Assembly (NCBI GenBank): GCA_963753575.1
Contig: CAVWCR010000003.1
Location: 3,534,001-3,598,000, forward strand
DNA length: 64,000 nucleotides
Direction of reading: 5' to 3'
DNA from: VAZQ01 sp963753575
GTDB lineage: Bacteria > Pseudomonadota > Alphaproteobacteria > Rhizobiales > Xanthobacteraceae
The notes beneath the pieces were generated by a model. The model was not told the origin of the DNA. It saw only the letters and a list, made by a program, of their open reading frames with translations, and did no database searches. Shown one piece after another: positions 60,615 to 64,000 of this stretch. How positions within the stretch are numbered: position 1 is the first letter of the stretch; every line of letters starts with the position of its first letter. Position numbers and translations under genes: made by a program.

Positions 60615-62768
60615 CTACTTCGCCAGCGGATCAGGCCGCATCTGGAACTTCACGATCTTCGGCCGCTCGCCCTTGCCGATGCCTTCACCATGGAACGGCG
60701 TGCGGTTGCCGGTCGTCGCCCAGATGCCGCGACCCTTCCAGCCGCCGTTGGGATCGTCGATGCGACCATCGAAGGTCTTGGCGTAGAAGCCCATCGGATA
60801 AGGCACGACCAGGTTGACCATCTTGCCGTCCTTGAGCGCGATCAGCGACTCGTTCTCGTTGCCGGTGGCGAGCGGCGTGTCCTTGCCGAGCCCAAGCGTG
60901 TCGTGCTGGTCGACCCAGGTGTAGTAGCTCGCTTCCGCGGAGCCGGTGCCGGGATCGCCTGCAAGCTTCGGCCCCGGCAGCGGATAGAACGTCCAGCCCT
61001 CCGGGCAGTGCTTGCCGTCGCGGATCGTCGGCCCGTGCGTGACCTTGCACTTCCGGCGGTCGAAGGAGGCCATGTGGCCGCTCGCAAGCGGCACCCACAC
61101 GACGTTGTTGGTGTCGATGTCCATGCCGCGCGGGCCATAGCCCGGCGCCGGCACCTCGTAGATTTCCGCGAGCGAGGTCTCGGACGGATTGCCGCCCTTG
61201 GTCGGATCAAGCCGCACCACATAGCCCGGGAAGCCGAGCGAGGTGCCCCACACGGTGCCGTCGCGGCTCGGCGCGACGCCATAGAACGCGACGTTGACGC
61301 GGCGATCCTTGCTGGGATCGAACGCCTGATTGGGCTCGGTGTATTCGTCGCGCTTGCCGTTGCCGTTGGTGTCGAGGATGAACGGCGTCCAGCCCTGCGC
61401 CTTCACCTCGTCGCCGGTCTCCTCCAGCATCTTCACGTTGACCCAGCCGGCCGCGCCGCTCGCCGGCCCGCCCGCGCTCGCCCACAGCGTGTTGTTGGCG
61501 TCGAAGCCGAACTGCACGTGATGGGTCGGGAAGCAGGTGTTGACGGTGAGGAACTTCTGCGCCTTCGGATCATACATGGTGATCTGGCGGCCGGAGCTCG
61601 CGAGCGGAAACACCTTCGCGGACGGATGGTCGGAGCCCTTCTTGCAGAAATCCGGATTGGCCGGCGGACGGATGCGCGCCGCAAACCAGACCCGGCCCTT
61701 TTCGTCGTAATAGAGGCTGTGCGGCGTGGTCTGCGCGTCCCAGATCTTCTCCTCGCCGAAATAAGCCGAAGGCGCCATGAGGGGCTGATCGGCGCCGGGC
61801 GTCTTCGGATCGCGCACCGGCAGCTTCACCTCGAAGGCGATGTTCTTCACCGGATCGAGCACCGGCACCTTGTCGGTTGAATTTTCCGTCGCGCCGAAGA
61901 TCAGGCCATTGGCATTGACGGTGGGGTTGCGCTTGTCGCTCGCCGTCGCGTCGTGCAGATACGCCTTGGCGTTCGACCAATCCCACACCGTGACAACCGC
62001 GTTGCGCTCGATGCCTTGCGGGCGTTGCGGCTTCGCGGCCGGCAGCTCGCCCTTGGCGACGCGGTCGGTCCAGTCGCCGAACATCTTGAGCGTGCCCTGC
62101 GTTCCCATCCGGTCGATGGTGCCGATCATGTTGCCGGCGGCCTGCCCCGATTGGATGCGCCGCGTCCAGGCCTCATGGCCGCTCTTGAATGGGCCGAATG
62201 CCGCCGGGATCGTGCGCGTCGCCTTGTTGCCGAGCTGATGGCAGGTGACGCAGCCGTTGGTCTTGACCAGGTTGAGATATTCGCTCTGCGACTTCATCGC
62301 CGGACTGAAGCCGTTGCCGCCCGGCCCGGTGCCGGGGAATTCGCTTTTGTCCGGCACCTTGATCATCGAGTACCAGTAGATCGCCGGATAATATTCGGCG
62401 GCCGCCTTGTCGTTCGGCGCCGGCACCGCTTTGAGGTTGAGCTGCTTGCCCGGCTCGCTGTCGACCTTGGGCGAGTCGACCAGGCCATAGCCGCGCACCC
62501 AGACCTTGTAGTGCGCCTTCGGCAGATCGGGGATGAGATAGCGGCCCTGATCGTCGGTGACGACCATCTTGGCCATCTTGGTGCCGAGCTCGGTGGTCTC
62601 CGCGATCACCCAGACGCCGGCTTCCGGCCCGTTCGGACCGCTGACCACGCCGCCAATGTCGTCGGTGTCAATCGCCACATTCACCTGGGCGCGAAGCTGC
62701 GCCGGCGCCAGCGCCAACGCCGCCGCAAAGCCAACGACGGCCGCGCTGAGATAAAGCTGCTCCTTCAT
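60615..62768 (-). CDS. Exported cytochrome c / beta-propeller protein with carboxypeptidase-like domain
   Basis: The 717-residue protein has a signal peptide (AAVVGFAAALALAPAQLRAQ). A Cna/carboxypeptidase regulatory-like beta module follows (GGVVSGPNGPEAGVWVIAET, VVTDDQGRYLIPDLPKAHYKVWVRGYG), then TNGCVTCHQLGNKATR, a CVTCH heme c site around residues 175-179. The rest is a beta-propeller of Vgb/virginiamycin-lyase type (AAGWVNVKMLEETGDEVKAQ, GMDIDTNNVVWVPLASGHM). A partner of similar sequence lies just upstream. It is probably a periplasmic electron-transfer or substrate-oxidising protein; a dehydrogenase activity is inference only. Confidence 0.8.
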   Translation of the reverse strand: MKEQLYLSAAVVGFAAALALAPAQLRAQVNVAIDTDDIGGVVSGPNGPEAGVWVIAETTELGTKMAKMVVTDDQGRYLIPDLPKAHYKVWVRGYGLVDSPKVDSEPGKQLNLKAVPAPNDKAAAEYYPAIYWYSMIKVPDKSEFPGTGPGGNGFSPAMKSQSEYLNLVKTNGCVTCHQLGNKATRTIPAAFGPFKSGHEAWTRRIQSGQAAGNMIGTIDRMGTQGTLKMFGDWTDRVAKGELPAAKPQRPQGIERNAVVTVWDWSNAKAYLHDATASDKRNPTVNANGLIFGATENSTDKVPVLDPVKNIAFEVKLPVRDPKTPGADQPLMAPSAYFGEEKIWDAQTTPHSLYYDEKGRVWFAARIRPPANPDFCKKGSDHPSAKVFPLASSGRQITMYDPKAQKFLTVNTCFPTHHVQFGFDANNTLWASAGGPASGAAGWVNVKMLEETGDEVKAQGWTPFILDTNGNGKRDEYTEPNQAFDPSKDRRVNVAFYGVAPSRDGTVWGTSLGFPGYVVRLDPTKGGNPSETSLAEIYEVPAPGYGPRGMDIDTNNVVWVPLASGHMASFDRRKCKVTHGPTIRDGKHCPEGWTFYPLPGPKLAGDPGTGSAEASYYTWVDQHDTLGLGKDTPLATGNENESLIALKDGKMVNLVVPYPMGFYAKTFDGRIDDPNGGWKGRGIWATTGNRTPFHGEGIGKGERPKIVKFQMRPDPLAK

Positions 62769-62899
62769 GTGAGACTTCTCCTTCGTTTCCTCGCCACTCG
62801 TTATTTTCGTTTGTTGAACTAGTTTCGCTGTCGGGCGCGTTTCGCTCTTGAAGCACGTTCGCGCTGACGCGCAGGCCGCTCCCCAACGCTCCTAATGGA

Positions 62900-62928
62900 A
62901 GCGGGGCCCGCCATCGGCGAGCCCCGCT
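62900..62928 (-). terminator. Hairpin between the two propeller paralogues
   Basis: AGCGGGGC (62900-62907) pairs with GCCCCGCT (62921-62928), with an inner CCG/CGG stem. There is no T-run on the minus strand, so it may be a processing or attenuation hairpin downstream of the gene at 62996. Confidence 0.5.
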
Positions 62929-62995
62929 CTTATGCCTCAATTCGGCGTCACTGTCTGCGGCTGCAGACTGTCACGATCCGGTGAACTGGCGCGTC

Positions 62996-64000
62996 TTACT
63001 TCGCCAGCGGATCGGGACGCAGCTGGAAGTGCACCGCCATCGGCCGCATGCCCTTGCCACCCTCTTGCAGCCAGGGCGCACGATCACCGCTCGACACCCA
63101 CAGGCCGCGGCCTTTCCAGCCGGCGTTGGGATCGTCAATGCGGCCGTCGAAGCCCTTGGCGTAGAAGCCGAGCGGATATGGCACCTTCAGCGAGACCATC
63201 TTGCCGTCCTTGCCGAGCGCCGCGACGCCATCCATCAGGTTGGCGGTCGACATCGGAATGTCCTCGCCGAGGCCGAACGTGTTGTGCTGGTCGACCCAGC
63301 TGTAGTAGCTCGACTCGACGCTGTTGTCGCCGATGCCCTCGAAGCCCGGGCCCGGATACTTGTAGAACGACCAGCCCTCGGGACAGTGATTGCCGGTCGC
63401 CTTCGGGCCGTTCAGCGGACCCTTGCACTTGCTTCGGTCGAAGCTGCCGATATGGCCGCTCGCCAGCGACACCCACACGACGCCCTTGGAGTCGATGTCG
63501 CCGCCGCGCACGCCGAAGCCCGGCGCCGGAACGTTGTAGACTTCGGCAAGCGCCGTCTCCGGAGGATTGGAGCCCGGATTGAGGCGCACGATCGAGCCGG
63601 GGTTGCCGCGCACCGTACCCCAGACCGTGCCGTCGACCTTGTTGACCATCACGGCGTAGAACACGCGCGCATAGCGCCGATCTTTCGCCGGATCCATCGG
63701 CTGGTTCGGCTCGGTGTATTCACCGCGCTTGCCGTCGCCGTTGGTGTCGAGGACCAGCGCCGTCCAGCCCTGCGACTTCGCCGCATCGCCGGTCTCGTCG
63801 AACATCTTGGTGTTGAGCCAGCCGACCACGCCGCCACCGCCGCCGCTCGAAGTCCACAGCGTGTTGTTGGCATCGGAGGCGAAGTTCAGGTGATGCGTCT
63901 GGAAGCACGTGTCGATGAAGGTGTACTTCATCGTCTTCGGATCGAGCATGGCAAGGCTGCGGTGCGTCTGCTCAAGCGGGAAGAGCTTGGCGGACGGATG
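62996..64000 (-). CDS. Second cytochrome/beta-propeller paralogue, C-terminal part (cut by window edge)
   Basis: The visible 334 residues start HPSAKLFPLEQTHRSLAMLD and are closely related to the end of the gene at 60615 (HPSAKVFPLASSGRQITMYD). Shared blocks include NTLW-S-GG, GWLNTKMFDETGDAAKSQGW, VWVSLASGHIGSFDRSKCKG, SYYSWVDQHNTFGLG and FQLRPDPLAK. The open frame runs off the right edge, so the N-terminal module is not visible. The two genes are in tandem on the same strand, a duplication. Confidence 0.82.
   Translation of the reverse strand, partial: HPSAKLFPLEQTHRSLAMLDPKTMKYTFIDTCFQTHHLNFASDANNTLWTSSGGGGGVVGWLNTKMFDETGDAAKSQGWTALVLDTNGDGKRGEYTEPNQPMDPAKDRRYARVFYAVMVNKVDGTVWGTVRGNPGSIVRLNPGSNPPETALAEVYNVPAPGFGVRGGDIDSKGVVWVSLASGHIGSFDRSKCKGPLNGPKATGNHCPEGWSFYKYPGPGFEGIGDNSVESSYYSWVDQHNTFGLGEDIPMSTANLMDGVAALGKDGKMVSLKVPYPLGFYAKGFDGRIDDPNAGWKGRGLWVSSGDRAPWLQEGGKGMRPMAVHFQLRPDPLAK

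Overview
The window is high-GC chromosomal DNA from an alphaproteobacterium of the Hyphomicrobiales (Rhizobiales), probably near Xanthobacteraceae/Nitrobacteraceae. The evidence is cobS-cobT next to a J-domain gene and bolA, a DUF2336 pair, CarD with a 7Fe ferredoxin FdxA, aroK-aroB-CNNM facing xerD, rpmB, an SUV3-like helicase beside an S4-domain protein, and intergenic palindromes of the rhizobial GCATGATC type. The assignment comes from gene content and is not species level.

1-32 kb is catabolic and accessory. It opens with the N-terminus of a tyrosine integrase beside the 5' half of a tRNA-Arg(CCT) gene. Then come small-molecule catabolism genes (cupins, VOC proteins, a hydroxyisobutyrate-type dehydrogenase, a FAA-hydrolase/hydratase, UbiD-type decarboxylase, flavin hydroxylases, a quinone reductase) interleaved with seven Bug/TctC-type binding proteins. 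Only one membrane pair (tctA-tctB, 19.9-21.9 kb) is present. At 14.35-14.72 kb a GIY-YIG gene lies between perfect 32-bp inverted palindromes. At 14.90-17.23 kb is a complete IS1595-family element with terminal repeats, an 8-bp target duplication and three passenger genes, one HEPN-like.

32-54 kb is mostly core: S4 protein, helicase, a decayed ParE-like locus, DUF3108, rpmB, a LOG-family protein with an RNA-processing-type metallo-beta-lactamase, cobT/cobS, J-domain protein, BolA, two tandem DUF2336 genes, a CNNM-type transporter, aroB and aroK. 54-64 kb holds xerD, a broken Fic gene with an intact partner, enoyl-CoA hydratase, a class II aldolase, accA, an arylsulfotransferase-like gene and two tandem cytochrome c/beta-propeller paralogues, the last cut by the window edge.

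Four genes, including cobT and aroK, each carry one apparent single-base insertion. In three the extra base falls inside what would be a GANTC (CcrM methylation) site, which suggests base-calling artefacts. The luxR, fic and parE remnants look like real decay. Dispersed palindromes with a GTCCCCGC..GCGGGGAC core recur as inverted pairs always in one relative orientation, the same layout that brackets the GIY-YIG gene.
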